Of a stretch of DNA of 64,000 nucleotides, positions 63,884-64,000 are shown one piece after another (positions within the stretch are counted from its first letter, which is position 1; each line of letters opens with the position of its first letter). Where the stretch lies: NCBI GenBank assembly GCA_902558705.1, contig CACEEW010000005.1, positions 1 through 64,000 on the forward strand. Reading direction: 5' to 3'. The translations under genes and the position numbers were made by a program. The notes beneath the pieces are model-generated. The model was not told the DNA's origin. It ran no database searches and worked only from the letters and a program-made list of their open reading frames with translations. Source of the DNA: an uncultured Pelagibacteraceae bacterium. GTDB lineage: Bacteria > Pseudomonadota > Alphaproteobacteria > Pelagibacterales > Pelagibacteraceae.

Positions 63884-64000
63884 CTAAATTGTGTTTTGTT
63901 TAATAAATTTTTCTGCAGCAGGAAGAATTAATTTTTTCCTATCAGTTTTCATTTTATCAAAAATTCTAACCATCATAGATAACCTAGGATTTTTCAAAAA
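63884..64000 (-). CDS. Partial C-terminus of an unidentified protein at the window edge
   Basis: Minus-strand frame open from the window end to a TAG at 63884: 38 residues beginning FLKNPRLSMMVRIFDKMK and ending AAEKFIKQNTI. Positively charged helix-rich tail; not enough to identify the family. Confidence 0.45.
   Translation of the reverse strand, partial: FLKNPRLSMMVRIFDKMKTDRKKLILPAAEKFIKQNTI

Noticed and set aside
1-64000. tRNA or rRNA genes, CRISPR arrays, prophage or insertion sequences
   Set aside because: I saw no T-loop/anticodon arrangement, rRNA sequence, regularly spaced repeats, integrase or transposase in the gaps or ORFs. A tRNAscan or Infernal run would be needed to be certain.

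Overview
This window looks like a piece of a SAR11 (Pelagibacterales, Candidatus Pelagibacter-like) alphaproteobacterial chromosome. The DNA is very AT-rich, genes overlap or almost touch, and no stretch over 300 bases lacks a gene. The DMSP demethylase (DmdA) closely resembles my recollection of the Pelagibacter ubique protein, and TRAP transporters and alphaproteobacterial families (DUF2794, IalB, HspQ, CcmC-H) are present. I saw no rRNA, tRNA, CRISPR array, prophage or insertion sequence.

Layout. (1) 1-945: the end of a Thr/Asp/Ala-rich repetitive surface protein whose frame runs into an exact 355-bp copy of an internal piece of sucC. The intact sucC lies about 8 kb away. (2) 951-1895: an IalB-like secreted protein and a small MarR-like protein. 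(3) 1892-10505 (minus): mdh-sucC-sucD-sucA-sucB-lpd, half of the TCA cycle. (4) 10566-17779: a small secreted protein, a TRAP transporter (dctPQM), an iron alcohol dehydrogenase, a divergent acylating semialdehyde dehydrogenase and an IclR regulator. The dehydrogenase pair resembles dddB/dddC of DMSP-cleaving bacteria. (5) 17769-33585 (minus): one uninterrupted run transcribed as ffh-rpsP-trmD-rplS-leuCDB-dmdC-dmdB-alpha/beta hydrolase-dmdA-asd-sdhCDAB. (6) 33586-35488: a structured divergent intergenic region, then dapF-ftsY (plus). (7) 35485-48489 (minus): hydroxyacid and carboxylate metabolism, with two tandem FMN alpha-hydroxyacid oxidases, an aminotransferase, a GlcD-type FAD dehydrogenase, a D-2-hydroxyacid dehydrogenase, a second TRAP system, an amidase, a DMT transporter and an anchored hydrolase. 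(8) 48501-53632 (minus): a PagL-like outer-membrane protein, ccmCDEFGH cytochrome c maturation and hspQ. (9) 53722-60238: yciB, DUF2794, a BI-1 protein, an aldo/keto reductase, IalB, argG, two small membrane proteins and a photolyase-like protein. (10) 60235-64000: a frameshifted small membrane protein, secreted proteins (Cys-rich, fasciclin, FG-GAP/ASPIC) and a truncated gene at the edge.

How the genes fit together. Core respiration (sdh, suc, mdh, lpd, ccm) sits among uptake and catabolic genes for low-molecular-weight marine carbon and sulfur. DMSP can be demethylated by DmdA and processed by DmdB and DmdC. The adjacent hydrolase is a candidate for the later step for which no dmdD-like gene is visible. 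About 5 kb from the sdh end, the Fe-ADH/MmsA pair could take 3-hydroxypropionate (a product of DMSP cleavage) through malonate semialdehyde to acetyl-CoA. Both TRAP operons carry a hairpin between the binding-protein gene and the membrane genes, which would let the binding protein be made in excess.

The points most worth a second look are the sucC duplication/chimera at 591-945, the structured RNA candidates upstream of ffh and ccmC, the combined DMSP gene neighbourhood, a homopolymer frameshift at 60235-60457, a 48-bp coding tandem repeat in rpsP, and a photolyase-like protein lacking the usual N-terminal domain. All functional calls come from reading protein motifs; no database search was run.
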